A DNA stretch of 59,035 nucleotides from Phycisphaerae bacterium (GCA_022072505.1 JAJVHU010000047.1:1-59035), one strand, 5' to 3'; shown: positions 9,499 to 19,095, counted from the stretch's first letter. Numbers and translations: made by a program. The notes: generated from the letters alone by a model not told the origin.

Positions 9499-9658
9499 GG
9501 CGTTGCGCGGAACGAACCCCGCGTCTGAGCACAGGTCAGCCTTTCCTGCGGGTCTCTTGGACGCGCCGACACCATCGCATCCAAACTTGTCACAGGCGGG
9601 GGGACGTCGCTTCCCCTCGCACCGCGCGCGGCAGCGCCGGGAAACCCCGCCATCCCGC

Positions 9659-10984
9659 CTACGCTTTGAACATCTCCGGTTTGAAACTCAGCCGCTGCCC
9701 GCTCGCCACCGCGTCGTTCGCCAGCAGAACCGACACGCACGTCTCAAACCCGATCTCCGGAGGACACGTAAGCTGCCCTTGACCGCGCACCGCCGCGAAG
9801 AAGTTCTCCAGGTGGAGCTGATGCACCGGCTTCCGGCTTTCCTCGAGCAGTCGTTGTCCTTCCGGATCCTTCGATCCGTCCGGGGCCAGCGTCTCGCCGA
9901 TCTTCAGCTCGATCGCGTCCCGCCCCATCGTCTCGATCTTCTCCGACATGTCCTCCCACTCCCGGCGCTTCGCCTCGGGCTCGCGCAGGAGTTGGCCGCG
10001 ACGCGTGTCCTCGGACATCTCGATCGACCCCTCGTCGCCCATCAGAACCTCGTAGAAGTTCCCGTGACTCGTCGTGTTCAGCACCTGGTACACGCCGCGC
10101 ACCGTGTTCCCGCCGACCTCATATTCATAGATCGCCATCACGTTGTCGTACCACTCGCTGGTCTTGTAGTAGTCGATCCCCCCCGCGGCGAGCACGGCCT
10201 TCGGCGGCGACTTCAGGAGCCAGTTGAACACGTCGATCTGATGCGACCCGAGGTCCGCCAACGCCCCGCCGGAGAACTTCTTGTACCAGCGCCAGTTGCG
10301 GAACCGCTCCATCGTGTCGTAACCGTACTTCTTCAGATCCGCCTCGGACATCTCCTGACCGTCGGGCCAGCCGATCTCGTAGCGCTTCCCCCGGTTCCAC
10401 TGCCCGTAGAAATGCGTGATCCGGCCCAGCACCTTGTCCTTCTCGATCAGCTTGATCGCGTGCCAGTACCGCGGGTTGCTGCGACGCTGATGCCCGACCT
10501 GAAGGAGCTTGCCCGTCTCGCGCGCCGCCTGCACCATCTGCCGCGCGCCTTCGATCGTGTTGGACATCTCCTTCTCGCAGTAGACGTGCAGACCGGCTTT
10601 CAGGCACGCCACCGTCTGCTCCGCGTGAACCCAGTCCGGCGTGGCGACGATCACCGCGTCCAGATCCTTCTCCTTCGCCAGCATCTCCTGGTAGTCGGCG
10701 TAGACGGCGACCTCCTGATCGTACTTTTTCAGGAGGTTGGCGCAGTATTTCTGGTGATACGGCCAGATGTCGCACACCGCGGCGAAGCGGACGCCCGGAA
10801 TCTTCAGGCAGTTGTTGACCAGGTTCCGCCCCTGACTGCCCGGTCCGATGATCGCAAGGCGAAGATCCTCCGCCGACGCCGCGGCGGTCTCTTGTCCTCG
10901 GGTCGAGTCGGCCAGCATCAGCCCCGCGGCGGAGGCGGCGGCGCTTTGAACGAACTGACGACGGGTGACGGACGGATTCAGCAT
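9659..10984 (-). CDS. Tat-exported Gfo/Idh/MocA family oxidoreductase
   Basis: Protein of 441 residues with a twin-arginine signal (SVTRRQFVQSAAASAAGLML). A Rossmann fold follows (LRLAIIGPGSQGRNLVNNC, then VCDIWPYHQKYC), with the dinucleotide-domain motif VIVATPDWVHAEQTVACLKAG and the characteristic EK motif HVYCEKEMSN. The C-terminal part is the substrate-binding alpha/beta domain (GGALADLGSHQIDVFNWLL). Members oxidise or isomerise sugars with a bound NAD(P). The Tat signal suggests export with cofactor in place. The start is supported by AGGGGG nine bases upstream. A Rho-independent terminator separates it from rpsI. Confidence 0.9.
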   Translation of the reverse strand: MLNPSVTRRQFVQSAAASAAGLMLADSTRGQETAAASAEDLRLAIIGPGSQGRNLVNNCLKIPGVRFAAVCDIWPYHQKYCANLLKKYDQEVAVYADYQEMLAKEKDLDAVIVATPDWVHAEQTVACLKAGLHVYCEKEMSNTIEGARQMVQAARETGKLLQVGHQRRSNPRYWHAIKLIEKDKVLGRITHFYGQWNRGKRYEIGWPDGQEMSEADLKKYGYDTMERFRNWRWYKKFSGGALADLGSHQIDVFNWLLKSPPKAVLAAGGIDYYKTSEWYDNVMAIYEYEVGGNTVRGVYQVLNTTSHGNFYEVLMGDEGSIEMSEDTRRGQLLREPEAKRREWEDMSEKIETMGRDAIELKIGETLAPDGSKDPEGQRLLEESRKPVHQLHLENFFAAVRGQGQLTCPPEIGFETCVSVLLANDAVASGQRLSFKPEMFKA

Positions 10985-11001
10985 GTAAACCCCCTTGCAA
11001 T

Positions 11002-11029
11002 GAAAAAGGGCAGACCCGCGTCTGCCCTG
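11002..11029 (-). terminator. Rho-independent terminator after rpsI
   Basis: Read on the minus strand: AGGGCAGAC, a four-base GCGG loop, GTCTGCCCT, then TTTTT. The nine-base-pair stem and U-run lie about 65 bases after the rpsI stop and just before the oxidoreductase gene, so they should end the rplM-rpsI transcript. Confidence 0.85.
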
Positions 11030-11092
11030 AAGTCGTCTTCGTCGATCCGGTCCGCCGGCGGAGCAAACCCCGCAGCCGGGACACGCACGCGG

Positions 11093-11635
11093 TCAGCGCT
11101 TCGAGAACTGGAACCGCCGGCGGGCGCCCGGACGACCGTACTTCTTGCGCTCGACCTCGCGCGGATCGCGGGTCAGAAGCCCCCGGGCGCGCAACACGCC
11201 TTCATATTCCTTGTTCGCCAGCTTCAGCGCTCGTGCGACCCCCAGCGCGATCGCGCCGGCCTGCCCCGTCGTCCCGCCGCCCCCGACGTTCACGAACACG
11301 TCGAGGTGCTTGCGGGTCTCGGTCACCTCGAGCGGCGTCTCGATCGTCCGCCGATCGCGCTCGACCCGGAAAAACTCGTTGTACTCGCGCCCGTTGACCT
11401 TGAAGGCGCCCGACCCGGGACGCACCCGCACCCGAGCGACCGCCGTCTTGCGCCGGCCCGTGCCCCAGACGTAGCCGTATTTCTTGCTCGCCTCGAAGGC
11501 CGCGGCGTTGAACGCCGGAACCGGCGCCTCCGGCTTGGGGGGCGCTGCTTCGATCATCGGCGCTTCGTCATACCCCCGCCGACCGCGCTCGCGGTCCCGA
11601 TCCCCGAAACGTCTCTTCCCTTTGTCGCCGTTCAC
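11093..11635 (-). CDS. rpsI: 30S ribosomal protein S9
   Basis: Protein of 180 residues. The S9 domain starts at YGYVWGTGRRKTAVARVRVRPGSG and ends in the invariant C-terminal KKYGRPGARRRFQFSKR, whose last Lys-Arg reaches the P-site tRNA. VGGGGTTGQAGAIALGVARAL is the central S9 motif. The protein is about 50 residues longer than the E. coli form because of an N-terminal charged and Pro/Ala-rich extension. The start is GTG at 11635 with GGGAGG ten bases upstream. It follows rplM by 103 bases, the standard L13-S9 order. Confidence 0.96.
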   Translation of the reverse strand: MNGDKGKRRFGDRDRERGRRGYDEAPMIEAAPPKPEAPVPAFNAAAFEASKKYGYVWGTGRRKTAVARVRVRPGSGAFKVNGREYNEFFRVERDRRTIETPLEVTETRKHLDVFVNVGGGGTTGQAGAIALGVARALKLANKEYEGVLRARGLLTRDPREVERKKYGRPGARRRFQFSKR

Positions 11636-11738
11636 TCTCGGTCAACCTCCCGCCGCTGCCTGCTGGTTCCTGTCCGCCCGTTCCGCTTCGCCGCTGATTC
11701 CCGCGTGCTTCGATGCGCCTGACGTGCCCTCGCGACGG

Positions 11739-12179
11739 TTACGACCACGCCTTCGGAGCGTGATTCGCGTGCGGATGCTCCGCCCCCTTGTAAACCTTCA
11801 GCTTCTTCATCATCCGCGCGCCCATCGCCGTCTTCGGCATCATCCGGCGCACCGCGTACTCGATCACGCGCTCCGGATGCCGCTGCAGCACCTGCTGGAT
11901 CGTGTTGCTGCGGAAACCCCCGTAGTGGTACGTGTACCGGTCGTAATGCATCGTCTCCAGCTTCCGACCGGTCAGCTTGAACTGGTCTGCGTTCGTCACC
12001 ACCACGTAGTCCCCCGTGTCCACGTGCGGCGTGTACGTCGGCTTGTGCTTGCCCATCAGGACGTTGGCGATCTTCACCGCCAGCCGCCCGAGAACCTGCC
12101 CCGAGGCGTCCACGTGAATCCACTCCCGCTTCACGTCCGCAGGACGGGCCAAGTACGATTTCTGTCTTCCAACGGGCAT
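11739..12179 (-). CDS. rplM: 50S ribosomal protein L13
   Basis: Protein of 146 residues, close to the 142 of E. coli. Family motifs are WIHVDASGQVLGRLAVKIANVLMGKHKPTY, GDYVVVTNADQFKLTGRK, YHYGGFRS and AVRRMMPKTAMGARMMKKLKVYKGAEHPH. The ATG at 12179 is chosen because L13 normally begins a few residues before the K-x-Y...W-x-x-x-D block; a frame opening at 12281 would add 34 unrelated residues. First gene of the L13-S9 operon. Confidence 0.96.
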   Translation of the reverse strand: MPVGRQKSYLARPADVKREWIHVDASGQVLGRLAVKIANVLMGKHKPTYTPHVDTGDYVVVTNADQFKLTGRKLETMHYDRYTYHYGGFRSNTIQQVLQRHPERVIEYAVRRMMPKTAMGARMMKKLKVYKGAEHPHANHAPKAWS

Positions 12180-12498
12180 CTGTTCTGCACCCCTGACGGT
12201 TTCGATCCTCGCCTCGTTCGCTCTACCGAAGACCCGCAAGCTTATGCCAACCACCCCGACCGTCAAGACCCCACGCCGCATTCATTCCTGAATTGCCGCA
12301 CAGTACGCGTAAGCAAGCCGGCCCAACGCACGTACACCGGGCGCCGCCCAACGATGGCCTGCGTGCGGTCGCTCAGGAGACGCGCGCCGCAGTCTTGCTT
12401 TCCGTCAAAGTGTCAGGCTTCTGGTGTGATTAAAAATGCAAAAATTCGATCGAGACATTAATTTCATTCGAGCTTCTTTTATTGAGCCTAGGATTCCG
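12180..12498. other. Upstream region of the rplM operon
   Basis: About 320 bases between the rplM start and the 3' end of the PQQ-propeller gene. It includes an unusually A+T-rich patch (about 12425-12490, with AAAAATGCAAAAATTCG) that is a likely place for the rplM promoter, although no confident -35/-10 pair was found. No gene or structured RNA was recognised. Confidence 0.4.
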
Positions 12499-13746
12499 TT
12501 ACGGTTTCAGACTAAAGCACACCAGGCGGTCGGCGTTGTCCCGCGCGAACAACCGTCCGTTGTGAATGACCGGAACCGTCCAGCACCGGTCGGCCAGAAT
12601 CTCCGCCTCAGTCATCGGCTTGAACCCCTCCGTCGACGCCTTCGCGATCCGCAGCTTTCCTTCGGAACCCAGGAACACCAGGTTCCCTTCCGCCAGCACC
12701 AGTGTCCCGTCCTTCAACCGCGGCACGCGCCAGACCTCGCGCCCCGTGGCGAACTCGACGCACGCCAGTGAGTTCTGGTCGCTGCCGTAAAGGAAGCCCT
12801 CGTGCAGCAGGCAGGTCTGAAACTTACTGAGCAGGACCGTGCTCTTCCAGATCTCGGATATCTTGAGATTGTCTCCGTCGGGTTCGACCTTGAACAACCC
12901 GCATCCGGTGTTGTACCCGGAGGTCAGGAAGAGCTTCCCGTCGTGGAAGATCGGCGACGCCGCGTTCACGTCGTAGCTCGTCTTCCACGGAACGCGCAGG
13001 ACGAGCCGCCCGGTCCCGGCCTCAACGATCACCGCCGACACGCCCGTGAACCCGACGATGTAGCGCTTGCCGTTGAAGGTGAAGGGATACGGCGTCGCGT
13101 ACCCCGCCGGATCATCCCCCGACTTCCAGACGACCTCCCCCGTCGTTCGGTTCAACGCGGTCAGCGCGCCCTGATCCTTGCCGCCCGACAGGACCGCGAG
13201 ATCGCCCTCGATCAACACCGACCCGGAGTAGCCCCACTGCGGCACATGATTGAACGTTCGTTCCCAGACCAGCGACCCGTCGGCTGCGTTGACGCAGACG
13301 AGCCGCCCGTGCGCGCCGTGGACATACACTTTCCCGTCATGCACGGTGGGCGTCGCCCGTGTCCCGTCCCACGAATTCTGCACCCACTCCTTTTCGATCG
13401 GGAACCGCCAGAGAATCTTTCCCGTCGTCGCTTCCAGACAAACGAGCACCTGCTGCTTCTCGATCTGCCCGCAGGTGAAGACACGGTCGCCGACGCAGGC
13501 GAACGAGCTGTAGGAAGGCCCCAGCTTCTGCTCCCAGACCAGCGGGATGGGCTGGCTCCACTCATACCGCAATCCCGTCTCCGTGCTGACGCCGTCGAAC
13601 CGCGGACCGCGGAAGTTCGGCCAGTCCTCGGCGAACGCCGTTGCGCACACCGCCCAGAACAGACCTGCCGCGCAAGACACGCTTGAAGCGGCTCGCGCAG
13701 ATGACTTCAGGTTCGTGCAATTGATCGCCCTCGAAAGTGTCCGCAT
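12499..13746 (-). CDS. Secreted PQQ-like beta-propeller repeat protein
   Basis: Protein of 415 residues with an N-terminal signal sequence (hydrophobic about 20-38, likely cleavage after ATAFA). The mature start EDWPNFRGPRFDGVS is the typical planctomycete opening of quinoprotein-alcohol-dehydrogenase-like propellers. Repeated blades contain GRLVCVNAADGSLVWER, GALTALNRTTGEVVWK and SLACVEFATGREVWRV. Such proteins may bind PQQ or be purely structural; the active-site residues of true quinoprotein dehydrogenases cannot be identified with confidence. GGGGGT precedes the ATG. Confidence 0.85.
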   Translation of the reverse strand: MRTLSRAINCTNLKSSARAASSVSCAAGLFWAVCATAFAEDWPNFRGPRFDGVSTETGLRYEWSQPIPLVWEQKLGPSYSSFACVGDRVFTCGQIEKQQVLVCLEATTGKILWRFPIEKEWVQNSWDGTRATPTVHDGKVYVHGAHGRLVCVNAADGSLVWERTFNHVPQWGYSGSVLIEGDLAVLSGGKDQGALTALNRTTGEVVWKSGDDPAGYATPYPFTFNGKRYIVGFTGVSAVIVEAGTGRLVLRVPWKTSYDVNAASPIFHDGKLFLTSGYNTGCGLFKVEPDGDNLKISEIWKSTVLLSKFQTCLLHEGFLYGSDQNSLACVEFATGREVWRVPRLKDGTLVLAEGNLVFLGSEGKLRIAKASTEGFKPMTEAEILADRCWTVPVIHNGRLFARDNADRLVCFSLKP

Positions 13747-14130
13747 GTTTCAGACCCCCGGTTGGTGTGACGATCCCCGCCGCGGCTACGTTGGATCCAC
13801 CCTCGTGATCGCGTGCCCGACCGGTCGTCAACGATTCCGTCCCGACCCGGATGATATCCGTTGAAGCACCGGGAGCAACAAAGGTTGCGCGGCAACGCCG
13901 GATGCATGACGCTTCCGGTTCGCGCAGCGCCGTCCCGGGAATCCCGGCGGCGCCTTTGCGCGGGCTGCATGAACTCTCCTTGATTTCATCGCGCGTTCTT
14001 TGCGGACTCTTGCCGACTTGTTAGCCCGCGCTTCGCCAAGCGTTGACAAATCATCGTTTTCATCCGCTCACGCGGTCGCCGCCCCTCGCCGCGTTCAGGA
14101 ATATGACCGGCCTGCATCAGGAGGAACAAC
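13747..14130. other. Divergent intergenic region between the PQQ propeller and 14131
   Basis: A 384-base gap carrying the upstream regions of two divergent genes. TTGACA at 14043 is a good -35 match for the plus strand but no clear -10 follows at normal spacing. AGGAGG at 14118 is the ribosome-binding site for the gene at 14131. No RNA gene is evident. Confidence 0.4.
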
Positions 14131-14898
14131 ATGCGTCGCAACGTTCTGAACCTCGGGAGATACTCCGGAACCGCATCCGCACTCGGTTTGGTTCTCGTGC
14201 TGGCGACCGCGGCCTCGAAGACCGTCGCGAAAACGGGCGCGGCGTCGGCGCCGCGCGTGCAGCCGTCGGCGCCGTCCGACGGTTCGGGGTCGGCGCGGGC
14301 CTCGTCCCCGGAAGCCCGTCCCGCGGGTCCGGCGAGCCAGCGGACGCCGCTGGCTTCCCGGTCGCTCATCCACGCGGACGAGTTTCCTCGACAGGAGGCG
14401 GCGACGGAAAACGAGGCAACCTGCGGCGTCGCGGACATTCAGTTTCGCAAGTTGTTCAAGCCGGTCGGACGTCGCGGGCTGGAGTATACGGATGACTTGT
14501 GCTCGCTGGACGGTCGGCGCGTTCGGATCGTCGGCTACGTGGTGCGCCAGTCAAAACCCTGGCCTGGCGTGTGCCTGCTGACGCCTTACCCGCTGACGCT
14601 GCACGAGGGCGAGTGGGGGCTGGCGGAAGACCTGCCGCCCGCCACGGTCCACGTGCTTCTGAGCGAGGGAGAGAAAGATCAGATTGTCGTGCCGGGGCGC
14701 GGTCCGGTGATGCTCACGGGCGTACTGAGCCTGGACAGCCGCCTGGAGCCGGACGACAGGGTCTCGACGGTCCGCCTCCGACTTGAGTCGTCGTGGAGTG
14801 AGACGGCGCGGACGGGAACGGATTGGGAGGAGCCGGCGGGCGCGGTTGCGCCGGCCTCCGCGGCAACGCATGAAAGCGGCTGCGGACACGATCATTGA
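14131..14898 (+). CDS. Exported hypothetical protein, possible DUF3299-like domain
   Basis: Protein of 255 residues preceded by AGGAGG at 14118. An N-terminal hydrophobic segment (SALGLVLVLATAAS) is followed by an Ala/Pro/Ser-rich linker to about residue 95. The folded part (about 105-230) contains LDGRRVRIVGYVVRQSKPW, a run ending in LLTPYPLTLHE and a VMLTGVLSLDSRLE strand, resembling the small OB-like exported domain of DUF3299 proteins by pattern only. The tail ends HESGCGHDH, a Cys/His cluster that could bind metal. It lies 41 bases upstream of the alkaline phosphatase gene, suggesting an operon. Confidence 0.6.
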   Translation: MRRNVLNLGRYSGTASALGLVLVLATAASKTVAKTGAASAPRVQPSAPSDGSGSARASSPEARPAGPASQRTPLASRSLIHADEFPRQEAATENEATCGVADIQFRKLFKPVGRRGLEYTDDLCSLDGRRVRIVGYVVRQSKPWPGVCLLTPYPLTLHEGEWGLAEDLPPATVHVLLSEGEKDQIVVPGRGPVMLTGVLSLDSRLEPDDRVSTVRLRLESSWSETARTGTDWEEPAGAVAPASAATHESGCGHDH

Positions 14899-14939
14899 CG
14901 GGCTTTTCCCGGGGTAACGAAGCAGACAGGAGGACGGAA

Positions 14940-16904
14940 ATGACGATGTGCAGGCGTTCGCGCGGGCGGACGGCAGGACGGATCGGCGTGGTTCTGGGGG
15001 TGTTGGGGCTCGCCGCCGCGACCAGCGCGGCGCCGACGGTGTTGAGGCTGACGCCGCCGAGCAATCTTTTCCGGTTCGGGAATCCGAACCTTCCGATGGT
15101 GTCGCGGTTCATCGCGGGGCAGCGGTTCGACCTTCAGGCGACGATCGCCCCGGACGAGGGTCAGACGATCATCGGCGCGCGCTTCCTGGTGGACGGCGTC
15201 GAGGTGAGCGGATCCGTCTCTCTGACGCCGGCGACGGTCAACGGCCTGCCGGTCAACACGACGGTCGCCACGCTTCGCGCGTACGCCAACGAGTCCTTCG
15301 GCGTTCACGAACTGACCGTCGAGGCGACGCAGAGCGACGAGGCGATCGTCAGCGCGACGGGCAATTTCGAGATCGTCGAACTGAACTTCGGCAAGGGCCG
15401 GGCGAAGAACGTCATCGTCCTCATCGGCGACGGGCTGGGCATCGCCCACCGGACGGCGGCGCGGATCATGGCGCACGGCGCGTCGCAGGGCAAGGTCAAC
15501 GGCGCGCTGGCGATGGACCGCATGCCCTACACCAGCAGCGTCATCACGCACTCGCTGAACTCGATCGTCACCGACTCCTCGCCGGGGTCGGCTTGCTACT
15601 CATCGGGCAACAAGGCGAACAACAACCAGCATGGCGTCTTCCCGGACGACACGACGGCGGTGTTCGACAATCCGCGCGTGGAACTGATGGGCGAGTACTT
15701 GCACCGGACGCAGGGCACGGCGCTGGGGATCGTCACGACGTCGGACGTGTTCGACGCGACGCCGGCGGCGTGGGCGACGCACACGCAGTCGCGCAGCGCC
15801 GGGACGGGCATCTGCGACCAGTATCTCGACGACGCGAACGCGACGGGTCTGCGCGTCCTGCTGGGCGGCGGGCGGAAGTGGCACCTGCCGAACAGCGAGC
15901 GAGGCTCGCACCGCAGCGCGAACAATGACTACGTCCTGCCTGAAGAACTGCACACGGCGTGGGGCGTTGCGCCGGGGGCGATCGACCCGGAACGCGACTT
16001 GCTCGCGGATTACGAGGCCGCGGGCTGGACCTACGTCGCGGACAACACCGAGCTTTCCGAAGTCGGTCCGGACGCCAAGAGGCTCCTCGGCTTGTTCACC
16101 CTGTCCAACATGAACGTCGCCCTGGACAAAATCGACGGCCGTCGCGGAAACTCGAACGTCGTTGATGATTACGGCTTCCCCGATCAGCCGATGCTGGACG
16201 AGATGACCGGCAAGGCGCTCGAGGTGCTGAGTCAGAACCCGTCGGGGTTCGTGCTGATGATCGAGGCAGCCTCGATCGACAAGCAGGCGCATAACATGGA
16301 CAGCGAACGTTGGCTGCTGGACACGCTGGAGTTCGACCGGGCGGTGGACCGCTGCCTTCAGTTCGCCGAGGCGAACCCGAAGACGCTGGTCATCGTGACG
16401 GCGGATCATGAGTGCGCCGGGATCAACATCATCGGCGGATCGCGCGTAACGGACGCGGATCTCGAAGTCCGGGCCAATTCGGGCGGCGGCGCGGGCCAGC
16501 TTCGCAGCGGCGTCGTCGGCACGTACGAGTCCGCGGGCTTCCCGCGGTACTCGCTGGACGTGGACGGCTACCCGGTCACGACGAACATCGACTTCCGGAT
16601 GCTCATCGGGTACGCGGCGAACGCTGATCGGTATGAGGACTGGCGCACCAACCCGCTTCCGCTGCGCGACAGTCAGCAGCCGTTCAACAACGAGCCGCCG
16701 CTGAACCAGTATCCGAGCGGACCGCTCAACCGCGACACCGCCGGAAATTTCCTGGTCACGGGCCAGATCGCGGATCCGGTCGCGGCGCACACCGCTTCGG
16801 ACATTCTTCAGTCCGCCGCGGGCCGCGGAGCCTCTCGCTTCACGGGCGTGATGGACAACACGGACACGTTCTTCCTCATCATGGACGCGGTGGTGAGGAA
16901 CTGA
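14940..16904 (+). CDS. Secreted alkaline phosphatase (PhoA superfamily)
   Basis: Protein of 654 residues with an N-terminal signal (GVVLGVLGLAAATSAAP). Residues about 35-140 form a beta-rich Ig-like leader. The phosphatase domain starts at NVIVLIGDGLGI (metal-binding Asp) and carries the nucleophile region IVTDSSPGSACYSSG with Ser after Asp, MIEAASIDKQAHNMD (metal ligands), and VTADHECAG (Asp-His pair). These are all the metal-site elements of the family. It should release phosphate from organic monoesters outside the cytoplasm. The ATG at 14940 follows AGGAGGACGGAA. An inverted repeat at 16975-17015 follows the gene. Confidence 0.92.
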   Translation: MTMCRRSRGRTAGRIGVVLGVLGLAAATSAAPTVLRLTPPSNLFRFGNPNLPMVSRFIAGQRFDLQATIAPDEGQTIIGARFLVDGVEVSGSVSLTPATVNGLPVNTTVATLRAYANESFGVHELTVEATQSDEAIVSATGNFEIVELNFGKGRAKNVIVLIGDGLGIAHRTAARIMAHGASQGKVNGALAMDRMPYTSSVITHSLNSIVTDSSPGSACYSSGNKANNNQHGVFPDDTTAVFDNPRVELMGEYLHRTQGTALGIVTTSDVFDATPAAWATHTQSRSAGTGICDQYLDDANATGLRVLLGGGRKWHLPNSERGSHRSANNDYVLPEELHTAWGVAPGAIDPERDLLADYEAAGWTYVADNTELSEVGPDAKRLLGLFTLSNMNVALDKIDGRRGNSNVVDDYGFPDQPMLDEMTGKALEVLSQNPSGFVLMIEAASIDKQAHNMDSERWLLDTLEFDRAVDRCLQFAEANPKTLVIVTADHECAGINIIGGSRVTDADLEVRANSGGGAGQLRSGVVGTYESAGFPRYSLDVDGYPVTTNIDFRMLIGYAANADRYEDWRTNPLPLRDSQQPFNNEPPLNQYPSGPLNRDTAGNFLVTGQIADPVAAHTASDILQSAAGRGASRFTGVMDNTDTFFLIMDAVVRN

Positions 16905-16974
16905 CGCGACGGCGCGGGATCGGCGCGCGGCGTCAGACCGATCCGGCGCAGTCATCGACAACTTGAAAGATCGT

Positions 16975-17015
16975 GGGAGACCGTCGGGCGAATACGCGCG
17001 CCTCGACGGTCTCCC
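16975..17015. terminator. Hairpin between convergent phosphatase and helicase genes
   Basis: GGGAGACCGTCG and CGACGGTCTCCC form a 12-base-pair stem around a loop of about 17 bases. No T-run follows on either strand, so intrinsic termination is uncertain, but its place between two convergent stops suggests a shared transcript end. Confidence 0.5.
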
Positions 17016-17021
17016 GCTTCC

Positions 17022-18977
17022 TCAGACGCCGCGGTTGACGATCGTCCGGCACTTCGGAAGGCTGTCGAGGAACATCGATCCGTACCGTTTCGTCACGACC
17101 CGCGGATCGAGAATGACGACGATGCCCGTGTCCGTCTTCGTTCGCACAAGGCGACCGAACGCCTGGCGCAGCTTGAGCACGGCCTCGGGAACCTGAAGCG
17201 TCATGAAGGGGTTTCCGCCCTCCTCCCGCAGTCGTTCGATCCTGGCCTCGGTGAGGGGATCGTCCGGGGCGCTGAAGGGGAGCTTGACGATGATGACGCT
17301 CGACAGCGCGTCGCCGGGCACGTCGACCCCCGCCCAGAACGTGTCCGCGCCGAAAAGCACGGCGTTCGGCGTCGTCCGGAACGCTTCCAGCATCTTCGAT
17401 CGGGGCATGCCTTCGCCCTGCGCCAGCAACGGGTATCCGCGCTCGCGGCAGAAACCGCTCATCCGCTCCGCGCAGCGCTGCAGCATCGCGTGACTCGTGA
17501 AAAGCACGAAGGCCCGGCCCTGCGTCATCGGCAGGTAGCGGCGCAGGCGGTCGCACACCTGCTCGAAGAAGGCCGCCGTGTCCGCCGGATCCGGCATGTC
17601 CGCCTCGACGTGCATCGTCACCTGCCGGGCGAAGTCAAAGGGCGACCCCAGCGCCGCCCGCGCCGCGCGGTCCACGCCGAGGCGTCCCTCGACGTAGGAG
17701 AAATCCGCCTTCGGACCGGTCGCCAGCGTCGCCGACGTCAGCACCACGCCGGAAACCCGGTCGAAGAGCAGGCGCTTGAGCGTCGGTCCGATGTCCAGCG
17801 GCGATCCGCCGAGCGTCACCCGGAGCACGCGGTCGCGGCGATGCTCGATCCAGTACACCCAGTCCGACGCGGATTGCGCGACCCAGCGCTCGACGGCGCC
17901 GCCCAGCTCCGCGCAGCGACCGGCCGCAGACGTGATCGACAACTTCTCCTCCTCCTCCGCCGCCTTGCCCGCCAGCTCCTTGAGCGACTGCTCGAGGCGC
18001 GACAGCGCGGGCGTGAGGCGGTTGACGATCGGCGGGGGCTGCATCACGCGCCCGTTCCGGCGTCCCTGTGACTCCTGCCAGTGCGCAACGTCCGCGAAGA
18101 ACGTCTCGGCGGCGTCGAACGTCTCTCTCACCAGCGGCACGCGCTCCCGGTGCATCAGTGTTGCGGCGAGCAGCCCCTTGCCGGTCCGCTCATGATGCAG
18201 GCCGTTCAGCAGGTGCTGCACCTGTGCGAACGTGACCCGCAGACCGAGCTGGCTCGCCGCCGCCTGCTCCAACGTGTGCGCCTCGTCGAGGATGAGGCGG
18301 TCGTAGTCCGGAAGGACCGCGGCGCCCTGCTCGCGGAGCGCCAGGTCGGACAGCAGCATCGCGTGATTGACGATCAGCAGATGCGCCCGATGCACGCGGC
18401 GTCGCGCCTTCTGATAAAAACACGCCTCGAAGTGCGGACACTTCCGACCGAGGCAATCCTGTCCGTCGCTGAGCGCCTTCTCCCAGACCGCCGGTTTCGG
18501 CACGAACGACAGGTCCGACAGCGACCCGTCCCGCGAGGTCTTCGCCCAGCGCTCGATCTGCGTCAGCTCGTCCACCTCGTCGCCGGTGTTGAAGAGCTGC
18601 CCGGCGTTCTGCGCCGCCCGCCCCAGCCGCCGCAGCCCGACGTAGTTCGACCGCCCCTTGACCAGCGCCGCCGAGAACTCCTTCGGAAAAATGCCCGCCA
18701 GAAAGGGGATGTCCTTTTCAATGAGCTGCTCCTGAAGCGCGATCGTGTGCGTGCTGATGACGATCTTCTCCTCGTGCTCGACGGCGCGGAGGATCGCCGG
18801 CACGAGATAGGCGAAGCTCTTCCCCACGCCCGTCCCCGCCTCGACCAGCAGGCGCGACCCGCCCTCGAACGCCCGCTCGACGGCCTGCGCCATCTCGACC
18901 TGCTGGGGGCGGGACTCGAACCGCGGGAGATGCCGGGCGATCAGGCCGTCCGCTGAAAGCAACGAGGTCGAGTTCAT
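17022..18977 (-). CDS. DinG/XPD-family ATP-dependent DNA helicase
   Basis: Superfamily 2 helicase of 651 residues. Motifs: SRPQQVEMAQAVERA (Q-like), Walker A EAGTGVGKSFAYLVPA, DEAH box in DRLILDEAHTLEQAA, and the C-terminal HD2 region GADTFWAGVDVPGDALSSVII then QAFGRLVRTKTDTG (motif VI). Three clustered cysteines (DCLGRKCPHFEACFYQ) match the Fe-S domain, but the usual first ligand in the NYxC-type motif is Gly (RSNYVGLRRL). These enzymes unwind DNA 5' to 3' in repair. The ATG at 18977 is used; an upstream frame extension runs through the divergent DUF3105 gene. Confidence 0.9.
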   Translation of the reverse strand: MNSTSLLSADGLIARHLPRFESRPQQVEMAQAVERAFEGGSRLLVEAGTGVGKSFAYLVPAILRAVEHEEKIVISTHTIALQEQLIEKDIPFLAGIFPKEFSAALVKGRSNYVGLRRLGRAAQNAGQLFNTGDEVDELTQIERWAKTSRDGSLSDLSFVPKPAVWEKALSDGQDCLGRKCPHFEACFYQKARRRVHRAHLLIVNHAMLLSDLALREQGAAVLPDYDRLILDEAHTLEQAAASQLGLRVTFAQVQHLLNGLHHERTGKGLLAATLMHRERVPLVRETFDAAETFFADVAHWQESQGRRNGRVMQPPPIVNRLTPALSRLEQSLKELAGKAAEEEEKLSITSAAGRCAELGGAVERWVAQSASDWVYWIEHRRDRVLRVTLGGSPLDIGPTLKRLLFDRVSGVVLTSATLATGPKADFSYVEGRLGVDRAARAALGSPFDFARQVTMHVEADMPDPADTAAFFEQVCDRLRRYLPMTQGRAFVLFTSHAMLQRCAERMSGFCRERGYPLLAQGEGMPRSKMLEAFRTTPNAVLFGADTFWAGVDVPGDALSSVIIVKLPFSAPDDPLTEARIERLREEGGNPFMTLQVPEAVLKLRQAFGRLVRTKTDTGIVVILDPRVVTKRYGSMFLDSLPKCRTIVNRGV

Positions 18978-19095
18978 CGGGACATTATGACGGAACCCGC
19001 GTCGGCGGACACGTCGGACCGCGCTTGTGCCGACGCCGCTCCCGCGGTATGACGACAAAAGACGCCAACGTGGTGTTTTCAGGAGTATCTTCGTG

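Noticed and set aside
17000..17024. Another element A relic at the helicase stop (TGAGGAAGCGGG on the minus strand)
   Set aside because: Only about ten bases match the core and no inverted ends are visible; chance similarity cannot be excluded.
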